The notes under the pieces: generated by a model
Database searches by the model: none
What the model saw: the letters and a program-made list of their open reading frames with translations, nothing else
Told to the model about the DNA's origin: nothing
Program-made: the position numbers and the translations under genes
NCBI GenBank assembly: GCA_900545745.1
Contig: URAD01000025.1
Span: 1 to 18,739, forward strand
DNA: 18,739 nt
DNA from: an uncultured Collinsella sp.
GTDB lineage: Bacteria > Actinomycetota > Coriobacteriia > Coriobacteriales > Coriobacteriaceae
Direction: 5' to 3'
Shown: piece by piece, positions 8,132-15,462 of the stretch
Numbering within the stretch: position 1 is the stretch's first letter
How the letters are laid out: each line of letters starts with the position of its first letter

Positions 8132-9940
8132 TCATCCTTCGTATGTATCGAGGTATTCCTGCTTGAGCGTTTGCGATGATGACTCGATCTTTTCCACGAG
8201 CGTGCCGGCCTCGATGAAGTAGAACGAGTTGGTGAGGTCTGCCAGGTCGTCGAGCAGATGGCTTGAAATGAGCACGCTTCGTCCCCGCGCCACCTCGCTG
8301 CGCATCGCGTCGCAGGAGGTTTTCCGCTTTCCCGGATCGAGGCCGTTCAGCGGTTCATCGAGGATGAGGTACGGGCAACCGGTCGATATCGCCATGGCAA
8401 GCTTTACCTGCTGCTTCATTCCTGTCGAGAGTTTACGGGTCGGCTTGTCGAGATATGGGGAGATTCCGAGGGAGCTGCAGAGCGAGTCGATGTCGGCGGC
8501 CGATTTCCACGCCTCCCTAACGAAAGCAAGGTGCTCGATGGCCGATAGCGTGGGGTAGAGATCCGCGCTGCCCGAAGAGCTCAGGTAGACGAGTTCTGCG
8601 AATTCGGCTGATCGGCGTTGGCAGATTCCGTCTGCCGCCAGGCTTCCCGAGCGGATACGGGTGGGAAATTGGCCCGACAGCGCTTCAAGAAGGGTGGTTT
8701 TCCCCGAGCCGTTGGGAGCGACGAGCCCAGCCGCCGTTCCCGGGCTCAGGAAAAGCGACCCGATTGAAAGTATCGTCGTGCTCCCGTATCCCACGCTCGC
8801 GTCTAGAAGCTCGAGACCATGGTGCTTTTTAGCGGGTCCAGCCTGTTTGGGCGAACGTGTCACGACGGCGCCGACCGCGAAAAGGACCGCGACGTATACC
8901 AGGGCCACGGCAAGCATCGATGCGCTGCCTGAACCGGAGCCAATGAATTCTGTCGGGAAGCATCCTACGTAGCCCGTTGCCTCGATAGGCGAGAACACGG
9001 CCAGCGGCAGGAGCTCGACCGCGGCATTGTGCTCCAGCGCCGAATCGGACAGTAACGGGAATGCCGGGGCCGCGACAAGCAGCGCGGAGGCAAGGGGGCC
9101 CGCGAGGACGCGCCTCGTTGCGGTCGATAGGACGGCGGAGCAAACGGATATCAAGGTTCCGCCCGCAAGCAGCGCGAGAAGCAGGTCCGTGAAGACGTTT
9201 CCCGCGGTCGTGGTGGTAAGCGCGCCGTCATGGAAGAAGGCGATCGGGTACCCGATTTGCCCGAAGCCGTTTAGGACCAAGGCGTAAATGCCCCCGGGTG
9301 CGAGGCCGGCGAGGAGCATCGCGGTCCCCGCGACGATTATCGAAAACACGGCTTGGATAAGGCGCCGGAATTTGGGCACGGGCGCCTTCGCCGCCAGGGT
9401 CGCAGGCCTTGTGGCGCCGAGCACGAGTATCGACGAGAGAAGGAAGGGGATGAAGGGAAGGAAAGACGGCGCCGTGGCAATGGCGTAAGGCAGGAAGGAA
9501 AGGAATGGCAGGTCGTTTGCGGAGGCCGGGATATCCGTGATGCCGGAGCTGCTCAGGGCACGGCAATACGCGAGGTCTGCGTCATTGGTCTCTCGGTCTC
9601 CCACGATGGACCCGGATTGGAAGCCTTCGCCCATGAGCGCGTAGTAGCTCTCGGCAGAATCGAGAAAGGCGGCGTCGGTTTGGGCGGCAAGGGCGGCGTT
9701 CGCGTATCTTGCAAGCTCCGCGTCATTTTGCTGCTCTGGAGATAGGTCTGTGCCGCTGGCCTGGGGCGCGCGCGTATTGAATGCGTCGACAAAGCCCTGC
9801 ATGCCCTGTTTCATAAAGAAGGGCCCGTAGATGGGTGAATTGAACGCAATGGGGACGGAAAAGGCTGCAGCGAGAACGAGCGTACAAATCCATACGGCCC
9901 TGTCTCTTAGGATTAGTTTGAGAAGAAGTCGACAGTACAT
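8132..9940 (-). CDS. ABC transporter, permease-ATPase fusion
   Basis: This 602-residue protein fuses an ABC-2-like membrane half to an ABC ATPase. One membrane segment at about 17-34 is followed by a roughly 110-residue polar, helix-rich segment, presumably outside the membrane, and then about five segments between 145 and 362. The ATPase at about 375-602 has Walker A APNGSGKTT (408-416), signature LSTGMKQQ (504-511), Walker B YLILDEP (524-530) and the H-loop SSH (559-561). PGGIYALVLNGFGQIGYPI (215-233) matches a motif found twice in the large permease at 10840-13056. The ATG follows AGGTG by about 8 bases. Only one membrane half per chain means it probably dimerises. The substrate is unknown; peptide or antibiotic efflux or immunity is a guess from family resemblance. 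It ends in TGA, unlike the core genes. Confidence 0.88.
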   Translation of the reverse strand: MYCRLLLKLILRDRAVWICTLVLAAAFSVPIAFNSPIYGPFFMKQGMQGFVDAFNTRAPQASGTDLSPEQQNDAELARYANAALAAQTDAAFLDSAESYYALMGEGFQSGSIVGDRETNDADLAYCRALSSSGITDIPASANDLPFLSFLPYAIATAPSFLPFIPFLLSSILVLGATRPATLAAKAPVPKFRRLIQAVFSIIVAGTAMLLAGLAPGGIYALVLNGFGQIGYPIAFFHDGALTTTTAGNVFTDLLLALLAGGTLISVCSAVLSTATRRVLAGPLASALLVAAPAFPLLSDSALEHNAAVELLPLAVFSPIEATGYVGCFPTEFIGSGSGSASMLAVALVYVAVLFAVGAVVTRSPKQAGPAKKHHGLELLDASVGYGSTTILSIGSLFLSPGTAAGLVAPNGSGKTTLLEALSGQFPTRIRSGSLAADGICQRRSAEFAELVYLSSSGSADLYPTLSAIEHLAFVREAWKSAADIDSLCSSLGISPYLDKPTRKLSTGMKQQVKLAMAISTGCPYLILDEPLNGLDPGKRKTSCDAMRSEVARGRSVLISSHLLDDLADLTNSFYFIEAGTLVEKIESSSQTLKQEYLDTYEG

Positions 9941-9969
9941 TTAGAAGCACCTACGTTCCTCAAAGAATT

Positions 9970-9986
9970 GTTAGATTAAAAGTAAC
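9970..9986. promoter_or_regulatory. Candidate operator GTTA-N9-TAAC upstream of the ABC fusion gene
   Basis: GTTAGATTAAAAGTAAC lies 30 bases upstream of the fusion gene start. Its half TTAAAAGTAAC is nearly repeated at 13159-13170 in front of the DUF2975-HTH pair. A shared regulator, possibly the HTH protein encoded at 13723, is a plausible reading. Confidence 0.35.
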
Positions 9987-10093
9987 AGACCGGATGAAGA
10001 TACGTGCGACGGGGGCGAGGCGAATGGCTGAGCGGTATCGATATGCGGGTTCAACGGCATCATATTGACCACATAGATTTTTAACTTGCATTT

Positions 10094-10843
10094 CTACCCG
10101 CCCTTTTCGTAGAGTCGCCGATACGTGCTTAGCGCACCCTCGGCGCGTCCGGCAGGCTTTGCGAAATGGGATCCAGGAGACTTCGGCGCAGCATCATCTT
10201 GCGGAATGCTTCTAATGAGCCTCCCATCCTTCAAAAACAGAATCTCATCGCACAGCCTATCGACCGAATCCAAGATGTGGGATGACATGATGATGCACGT
10301 ACCAGAATCGGCCAGCTTCCTGAAAATCTCGGAATGCAAGTCCACCCTGCTGGGGTCGAGCGCGTTCATGGGCTCATCTAATAGAAGGTACCGCGCACCC
10401 GTCGCATACGCAATCGCCAGGGTAAGCTGCTGCTTCATGCCCTGGCTCAGAGTGCGGATCCTCATCTTCGCGAACTCGCCTATCTGCGTTTGTTCCACTA
10501 TCTCTTCGATATCGCGAGCATGCGGCCACATATCGCAAACCATCTTGAGGTGATCTTCCGCACGCAATCCGGGATACAGCAGCGTCCCCTCACCAGGTGC
10601 ATAGAAGATCATAGAACGGACCTCTCTCGCACCCGTACCCTGCACCTCATCCAGAACGATGCTCCCGTCCACGCGAGGACCCGGCAAACCTGCCATCGCA
10701 CGTAGCAACGTCGTCTTTCCATGCCCGTTCGGAGCGACGAGACCGTAGACCGTACCCGGGGCAAACTCAGCGTTCACCGAATCTACGAGCACCTTCTTTC
10801 CATAAGAGATCGTCAGCGTTTGAAGGCCAATCATCGAGATCAT
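10094..10843 (-). CDS. ABC transporter ATP-binding protein
   Basis: The 249-residue ATPase has Walker A APNGHGKTT (37-45), signature LSQGMKQQ (132-139), Walker B YLLLDEP (152-158) and H-loop SSH (187-189). It is close in style to the ATPase of the downstream fusion gene (both have LVAPNG and S-x-GMKQQ). It powers the large permease encoded immediately upstream, whose stop codon it overlaps by four bases (ATGA), showing coupled translation. A second in-frame ATG at 10834 has better spacing from AAAGGGG and could be the true start, costing three residues. The stop codon is TAG. A 153-base gap follows before the fusion gene, without an obvious terminator. Confidence 0.92.
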   Translation of the reverse strand: MISMIGLQTLTISYGKKVLVDSVNAEFAPGTVYGLVAPNGHGKTTLLRAMAGLPGPRVDGSIVLDEVQGTGAREVRSMIFYAPGEGTLLYPGLRAEDHLKMVCDMWPHARDIEEIVEQTQIGEFAKMRIRTLSQGMKQQLTLAIAYATGARYLLLDEPMNALDPSRVDLHSEIFRKLADSGTCIIMSSHILDSVDRLCDEILFLKDGRLIRSIPQDDAAPKSPGSHFAKPAGRAEGALSTYRRLYEKGG

Positions 10844-13056
10844 CCCCTTTCGATCTTTGGAACACTCAGGCGCACCATCAACGGAGATACGGCGCCCAAG
10901 ACCACCAGCAGAGCGCCCGATGCGCCGACGACCTCTCCAAAAGGCATCGCGTTCGTCCCTCGCCCAAGGAACCCAATCGTCCCCACCTGGGAAGCGGGGT
11001 CAAACGAGGCGAATGGAGCCAGCAGCGCGACGCCCATGCCCGCGCTTTCAACATGAGCGCTCAACGAACCCAACACCAGGAGAACCGCGCAAACCACTCC
11101 GGTGACAACGGGGTTGCGGCTAATCGCTGCTGTCAACGCAGCGACGACGGAAATCACGCCGTATGCCATGACCAGCAACGGAATACTGCACAACACCGCC
11201 TCCCCCACCATGGACGTTGTCGAAGCTCCCGCCCGAATGAGAGCGACGGGATACTCCGATCCACCCGCACCGTTCTTAATCAAGGACACAACCGCAGCGG
11301 GAACCATCGACACCAAAAGCAGTGCCAAGCCAAGCAGGAGTGACAACGCAACGGTCGTCAGAAAACGCATATGCGCTGTTGCGGGGACTTGGAGAACCAG
11401 AAGGGAACGACACTGCAGGTGGATGCACGCAAGCGATGTGACAACCACGGGCAACAGCCAAAACAAGGAAGGAAGCGCTGCCTGGAGATACGAAAGAAGG
11501 ATTAACGGGGGCATCTTCGTACTCAGCTCGTAAACCTTGGGGTCCGGCAAGCTCGCGATCGACTCGAGCAGAAGGGCGCGCGCCACCGCACGAGAAGGAG
11601 TCTCCGGCTCGATTCCGATCGATTGCAGGAGGGTCGCATCTGCCGCGCCCAGCTCGCCTCGAGCGCGCTCGTACGTCGCAAGGCTTCGAAACCCCTCCGC
11701 AGGCGTGGGCGCGTACACGAAACCCGAAAGAGCATCTCGCATGCCTTCCAGGGCCGCTTTGCCCTCGACGTCCATATTCGCAGCGTCCTGCTCTAGATAC
11801 CGATCTATTGAACGGAGCTCCCCATCCCTATACCGAACAGCGGAAACGTCACCAGCGTCAGGAAACACCTCGACCAGAGCCGGGGCCAGCATCGCCGTCG
11901 ACATTGCAATCGCGCATACGGCGAGGGCAGGAGAATGCAGGAGCAGCTTCCCCATCGTTCTTACGTATGCAACGGCGGAGGCACAAGCGCTCGAACGGGC
12001 TGTCGTTCTCGATGCGGTGAAGGAACCTCTCTCAAGACAAATCGGGGACATCGGGCGCGCGCAGCCGCTCTTTCCAGCAACGCAAAGCAGGCTAATTGCC
12101 AGCACCTCGATCCCGATTGCGCATACGAGGGTAATCGCGCCACGCTCGAAGCAAAGTCCAGGCAGATTCACTATCTGCGTTGTCGGGTACGGGTTATAGG
12201 CGCCGACGGTCAACTCAGTGTTCGCATACGTAAGGGGATTCAACAGGGCGAACTCACGTAAAGCGATGGATCTTCCGTAATACCCGGGAACCATCGTCAC
12301 CCCCATCAGGGCACATACGAACACGATTCCAAGCGTAGGGTTATTGGCAATCTTCACGGCAAGGTGAACGACAAGCGAGATGAACGCTGCCACCAAGAAT
12401 TGCAAGATGGCCGTCTGCGCGAACACCAGCCAAGCCGGTTTGATAACCGGAGTCGCATATTGAATGTAGCCTATCGGATAGAACGGCGAGCCCGGGCCAT
12501 TCTTCACAAGCGCGGCGATTATCCCTGGAAGATTGATGGCGAGGACGGCAAGCATTGCAAAAACACTCGCCCATACGCTCGATGCAACAAGTCTACCCAG
12601 CTCGCCCATCGGTGCCTGGATGATGAGCTTTTCACGTTTGTTAAGACGCGCGGCAAGGAACGAGACGGCAACGGCCGTTGCGACCCATAGCAAGTACTCC
12701 TTCGATCCATCATAATAGGTGTACTCTCCATCCGATATCTGCAGAAACGGAAGTAGGGGAGAGAGCGGTGCCAAGATAAGACGTCCCGCGGCAAGAGGGT
12801 ACAGAAGCGCGGGCATGCTTGATGAAGAGGTATAGACACCGTCCTCCCCCGCATTCACAAGCGCATCCGCATAGGATGCTGACAATTCCTGCTCAACACG
12901 GGTTATTCCCGACTCGAGGTATTCGACCCGTCCGTCGATGCCAGCCGCGCTCCTGAAGACGGGCAGAGCACAAAGAACCATCAACGCAACAACGACAACA
13001 CAGAGCGACCTGGAGGAGAGGAGCGACCTAAAGATTGCCTTCGAGATTTTGAGCAT
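10840..13056 (-). CDS. Large tandem-duplicated ABC permease
   Basis: The 738-residue membrane protein is two permease units in one chain. Unit 1 (about 1-330) has a membrane segment at 17-35, a polar segment at about 36-115, then several membrane spans. Unit 2 (about 365-738) repeats this plan, with a segment at 376-396, a polar helix-rich stretch at about 400-510, then spans to 728. Corresponding positions carry PGIIAALVKNGPGSPFYPI (177-195) and PAAVVSLIKNGAGGSEYPV (586-604), followed by further similar spans, so the gene arose by duplication. A single chain would supply both membrane halves for the ATPase encoded downstream with a four-base overlap. The start at 13056 (ATG) is preferred over a GTG at 13065, but no strong ribosome binding site is visible. 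I cannot name the substrate. The stop codon is TGA. Confidence 0.87.
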   Translation of the reverse strand: MLKISKAIFRSLLSSRSLCVVVVALMVLCALPVFRSAAGIDGRVEYLESGITRVEQELSASYADALVNAGEDGVYTSSSSMPALLYPLAAGRLILAPLSPLLPFLQISDGEYTYYDGSKEYLLWVATAVAVSFLAARLNKREKLIIQAPMGELGRLVASSVWASVFAMLAVLAINLPGIIAALVKNGPGSPFYPIGYIQYATPVIKPAWLVFAQTAILQFLVAAFISLVVHLAVKIANNPTLGIVFVCALMGVTMVPGYYGRSIALREFALLNPLTYANTELTVGAYNPYPTTQIVNLPGLCFERGAITLVCAIGIEVLAISLLCVAGKSGCARPMSPICLERGSFTASRTTARSSACASAVAYVRTMGKLLLHSPALAVCAIAMSTAMLAPALVEVFPDAGDVSAVRYRDGELRSIDRYLEQDAANMDVEGKAALEGMRDALSGFVYAPTPAEGFRSLATYERARGELGAADATLLQSIGIEPETPSRAVARALLLESIASLPDPKVYELSTKMPPLILLSYLQAALPSLFWLLPVVVTSLACIHLQCRSLLVLQVPATAHMRFLTTVALSLLLGLALLLVSMVPAAVVSLIKNGAGGSEYPVALIRAGASTTSMVGEAVLCSIPLLVMAYGVISVVAALTAAISRNPVVTGVVCAVLLVLGSLSAHVESAGMGVALLAPFASFDPASQVGTIGFLGRGTNAMPFGEVVGASGALLVVLGAVSPLMVRLSVPKIERG

Positions 13057-13128
13057 ACGTATCACCAGCTCGTTTCAACACGATTCAGCTCGATGCGCGG
13101 GGTTACGATTGCAGCATGCTGTGATTAC

Positions 13129-13157
13129 TTGCCGGCAAAGTCAATTTAACATAAACT
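13129..13157 (+). promoter_or_regulatory. Candidate promoter of the DUF2975-HTH operon
   Basis: TTGCCG (13129-13134), 17 bases, then TAAACT (13152-13157). The inverted repeat GTTAAAAAGTAAC begins at the next base, where it would cover the transcription start. On the other strand TTGACT (13145-13140) could be the -35 box of the divergent permease operon, so the two promoters may overlap. Confidence 0.45.
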
Positions 13158-13170
13158 GTTAAAAAGTAAC
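13158..13170. promoter_or_regulatory. Candidate operator GTTA-N5-TAAC
   Basis: GTTAAAAAGTAAC sits just downstream of the candidate -10 and about 30 bases before the DUF2975 start, a typical repressor position. It shares TTAAAA(A)GTAAC with the site at 9970-9986. Confidence 0.4.
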
Positions 13171-13200
13171 CTGAGTTTTTTAAATTCTTCGGAGGTTATT

Positions 13201-13713
13201 ATGAGTTCCGACAATCGCACTCCCCGGCTTCATTCCTTCCGCATCGCATGTGCGATAGCCTCTGCGGCCCTTTGCGTCACCGCCATCGCACAAGTGGCGT
13301 TCTCCTTAAAGCCAGCAATCGAAGTGCTCGACAACCCTGTAATTGCAGACTCCCCCGCGTATCCAGCCCTTGCGATCTCGACATTGGCCCCTGCCGTCAT
13401 CGGTATCGCTACGACCATCCTCAGCGCCGTTCTCGTGTGGACGATCAAGAGCGGAGACCCCTTCAAGAAAGGGTCTGCGACATGCTTGAAGGTGCTCGGC
13501 ATTCTCTTCGTTGTTCAAGCTGCCACCAGCCTCTACGCCGGCTCACTCGAAACCTCCGTTTCGATGTTTGGCGGCGAGGGGGCCGTCGGCGCCCAAGAGA
13601 TCGCTTCATCATTCGACTGGACCTCTCTGGTTCTCGGCATCGTCCTGTTCATGCTTTCCCAGCTCTTCTTGTACGCCCGAGAGCTGTACCTCGACTCCGA
13701 CGAGATTGCGTAA
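13201..13713 (+). CDS. DUF2975 family membrane protein
   Basis: The 170-residue protein has four likely membrane segments (about 14-36, 58-81, 97-115 and 139-158). Two features fit DUF2975: SGDPF at 84-88 after the second span, and the end YARELYLDSDE (158-168), comparable to the usual Y-x-x-EL-x-x-E-x-DE tail. The function of the family is unknown. It is regularly encoded directly before a small YozG-like HTH regulator, as here with a 9-base gap, so it may sense something at the membrane for that regulator. A strong ribosome binding site, GGAGG, lies 5 bases before the ATG. The pair is divergent from the ABC operon. The stop codon is TAA. Confidence 0.85.
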   Translation: MSSDNRTPRLHSFRIACAIASAALCVTAIAQVAFSLKPAIEVLDNPVIADSPAYPALAISTLAPAVIGIATTILSAVLVWTIKSGDPFKKGSATCLKVLGILFVVQAATSLYAGSLETSVSMFGGEGAVGAQEIASSFDWTSLVLGIVLFMLSQLFLYARELYLDSDEIA

Positions 13714-13722
13714 GGAAACGCC

Positions 13723-13959
13723 ATGCCCGTAATTGTTCGCCTCGACAAGATCATGGCCGAGCGAAAGATTTCCTCGAACGAACTTGCCGAAAGGATTGGA
13801 ACCACGCCCGTGAACCTGTCCCGTATTAAAAAAGGGCATATTCGCGGCATTCGCTTCAACACACTCGAGCAGCTATGCCTCGCCCTTCGTTGCCAACCCG
13901 GAGACCTTCTCGAAGTCATGAGCGAAGAGGATGCCCGAAAGGAGTTCGGACTCGATTGA
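13723..13959 (+). CDS. Small HTH transcriptional regulator, YozG-like
   Basis: The protein has 78 residues, nearly all one Cro/C1-type helix-turn-helix domain: MPVIVRLDKIMAERKIS, then NELAERIGTTPVNLSRIKKG (19-38), and the family-typical RFNTLEQLCLALRCQPGDLLE (44-64). This matches the family paired with DUF2975 proteins, which has the pattern NELAE-x-G-x-TP-x-NLS and F-x-TL-x-x-x-C-x-AL-x-CQPGD. AAGGA lies 6 bases before the ATG. It is the only intact regulator near the ABC genes and so the prime candidate to bind the GTTA...TAAC sites, though binding is inferred from position only. It ends in TGA and is directly followed by the decayed recombinase. Confidence 0.92.
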   Translation: MPVIVRLDKIMAERKISSNELAERIGTTPVNLSRIKKGHIRGIRFNTLEQLCLALRCQPGDLLEVMSEEDARKEFGLD

Positions 13960-13974
13960 TCCGCCGAGGACTAG

Positions 13975-14700
13975 AGGGCGGTCGTACTCGCCCTGCACAC
14001 GGGGATGCGAATCGGCGAGGTCTGCGGCCTTCGGTGGTGCGATGTGGATTTCGAGACGGGCCTGATCTCGATCAGACACTCGGTGGCGTACGCGAAGGGA
14101 ATGGGTTCGTTCATCAAGGACACCAAGACCCATGACGCCAGGGGTATCCCCATCGACCCGGTCGGCCTACTCCCCTTCCTGAAGGAGACCCACGAGATCG
14201 ACTGCGGAAAGCTGCGCTCGCGCGGCCTTACCGGGGCGGTCGAGATCGGGGACTGCTACATCCTGTCGGAGCCGGGCGCGACCTTCGCGACGACAAGCTA
14301 TATCCGCAGGGCGTTCAAGACGTTCTCGGAGACCAACGGCCTCATGGGCACCAACGACGAGCTGATCACGTTCCACGGCCTTCGCCACACGTTCGCAACG
14401 CAGTGAATCCGCCAAGGCGGCGATATCAAGGCGCTCCAATCGATCCTCGGCCACAAGGACGCCATGGCGACGCTCAACGTCTACGCCGACATCGAGCCCA
14501 TCTCCAAAATCCATAACATGCTGCGCGCCACGCCGTGCCTTTGGCGCGGGCACCTCGGGCCGAGGGTCGATCCGGGTCCCATGTTCCAACAGAGGATCCA
14601 GGAGTCCATCGAGACGCTCCAGGCGTTCGGCTACGGCATCACCGAGCCGGACGACCGAAATATCGCCATACGCGACGTGAAGACGAACAGTTGGCTCTAG
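13975..14700 (+). pseudogene. Tyrosine recombinase (phage/ICE-type integrase), truncated and interrupted
   Basis: This is the catalytic domain of a tyrosine recombinase without its N-terminal DNA-binding domains. Readable sequence begins at AVVLALHTGMRIGEVCGLRW (first catalytic Arg; the ATG at 14005 lies inside this motif), just after an in-frame TAG at 13972. HGLRHTFATQ (about 14377-14403) gives the H-x-x-R box, then TGA stops the frame at 14404-14406. The same frame continues with GGDIKALQSILGHKDAMATL and NVYADI, carrying the catalytic tyrosine, and ends at TAG 14698-14700. One substitution turning an Arg or Trp codon into TGA explains the stop. The remnant abuts the HTH gene by 15 bases, so a deletion probably joined them. 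It marks a past integration and suggests the ABC/DUF2975/HTH block is acquired. Confidence 0.88.
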
Positions 14701-14757
14701 CTCACCGAGTACGCGGCAGTGCTGGGCCCATCCCAACTGAGGTCACGGTGGTCCGAT

Positions 14758-14799
14758 AGGGGCGCCGCCCGCGGCATGCGCCGCGGAGCGGTATCCCCT
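14758..14799. repeat. Long GC-rich hairpin
   Basis: CCGCGGC/GCCGCGG form a 7-bp stem over ATGC (14769-14786). It is extended by CCGC/GCGG (14765-14768 with 14788-14791) past a one-base bulge and by AGGGG/CCCCT (14758-14762 with 14795-14799) past an internal loop. There is no T-tract, so it is not a classic terminator. Confidence 0.6.
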
Positions 14800-15027
14800 A
14801 CCGAAGGGCGGGGATGCCCTCCGCTTCCAGTTCGGAATCAGCCGTCGGAGGCGTTCGGCTGACTGCGGGAACGGCCTGTCCGCTCAATGTGTTCGGCTGA
14901 GATCGGAAATCAACCCAACACGAGCCGGACACGCGCCAGACGGCTCTTCCCCGTACGGCCTTCCCCCTTACGCTCATGTTGCAGGCATGTAACGCCGCAG
15001 CAAAGGTGCCCTTTTTTGCGCCAGACA

Positions 15028-15050
15028 GGTACAATAATGAACACTGTACC
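15028..15050 (+). promoter_or_regulatory. Candidate -10 element inside an inverted repeat, ACT gene promoter
   Basis: GGTACA (15028-15033) and TGTACC (15045-15050) are inverted with 11 bases between, and TACAAT (15030-15035), a good -10 box, overlaps the left arm. No convincing -35 is visible upstream. An inverted repeat over a -10 box is a reasonable repressor site. Confidence 0.35.
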
Positions 15051-15097
15051 GTAGCGGAGCGCCCCGCGCGCGCCGCAATCACGCGAAAGGGTTTCCC

Positions 15098-15385
15098 ATG
15101 GCCGAGATCTCGTCCTCCCGTATCGTCATCACCGTCCTTGGCAAGAACCGCCCCGGCATCGTCGCCGGCGTCACCCGTGTCCTAGGCGAGGCCAACGTCG
15201 ACATCCGCGACATCACGCAGTCCATTATCGAGGACATCTTCACCATGACCATGCTGGCCGATACCGCCGAGTCCAAGCTCGACTTCGCCGAGCTGCAGAA
15301 GGCGCTGGCCGAGGCCGGCGAGCTTTCGGGCGTCAACGTGTCCATCCAACGCGAGGACGTCTTCAACTTTATGTACCGCCTGTAG
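15098..15385 (+). CDS. ACT domain-containing protein, UPF0237 family
   Basis: The 95-residue protein is a single ACT domain: VITVLGKNRPGIVAGVTRVL (10-29) is the first strand-loop-helix with the typical ligand-loop G-x-x-RPGI, followed by NVDIRDITQSI (33-43) and a second half ending NFMYRL. ACT domains bind amino acids or other small ligands, and small proteins of this type are thought to be regulatory. Its usual partner, a UPF0210/PFL-like gene directly downstream, is not here; citrate synthase follows after 77 bases. AAAGGG lies about 6 bases before the ATG. The stop codon is TAG. Size and motifs fit well, but the ligand and role are unknown. Confidence 0.92.
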   Translation: MAEISSSRIVITVLGKNRPGIVAGVTRVLGEANVDIRDITQSIIEDIFTMTMLADTAESKLDFAELQKALAEAGELSGVNVSIQREDVFNFMYRL

Positions 15386-15462
15386 CGAGCAAGCCGCTGG
15401 GGATAGCCTGACGCGCGCATGCCCATGCAAGTCACCCCGATGCGGCCCGGAGAGGAGCGCGC

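Larger units (their letters stand above)
14701..15097. other. Hairpin-rich non-coding region after the recombinase remnant
   Basis: No gene is evident in these 397 bases. The region holds a long GC-rich hairpin (14758-14799), an inverted repeat TCAGCCG/CGGCTGA (14838-14844 with 14856-14862), a direct repeat GTTCGGCTGA (14853-14862 and 14891-14900), and near its right end the promoter region of the ACT gene with TACAAT at 15030-15035. The first part may be non-coding residue of the lost mobile element. Confidence 0.6.

Noticed and set aside
7240..8166. Plus-strand open frame across the secA-rpmE gap and antisense to rpmE
   Set aside because: It crosses palindromes, a terminator and the rpmE leader. 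Its middle part is the reverse of the Ala-rich rpmE tail. There is no ribosome binding site.
14167..14736. 189-codon minus-strand open frame over the recombinase remnant
   Set aside because: The plus-strand frame carries clear recombinase motifs; this is its shadow.
14798..15082. 94-codon minus-strand open frame in the gap before the ACT gene
   Set aside because: No ribosome binding site and no recognisable motif; it runs through the hairpins and the ACT promoter region.
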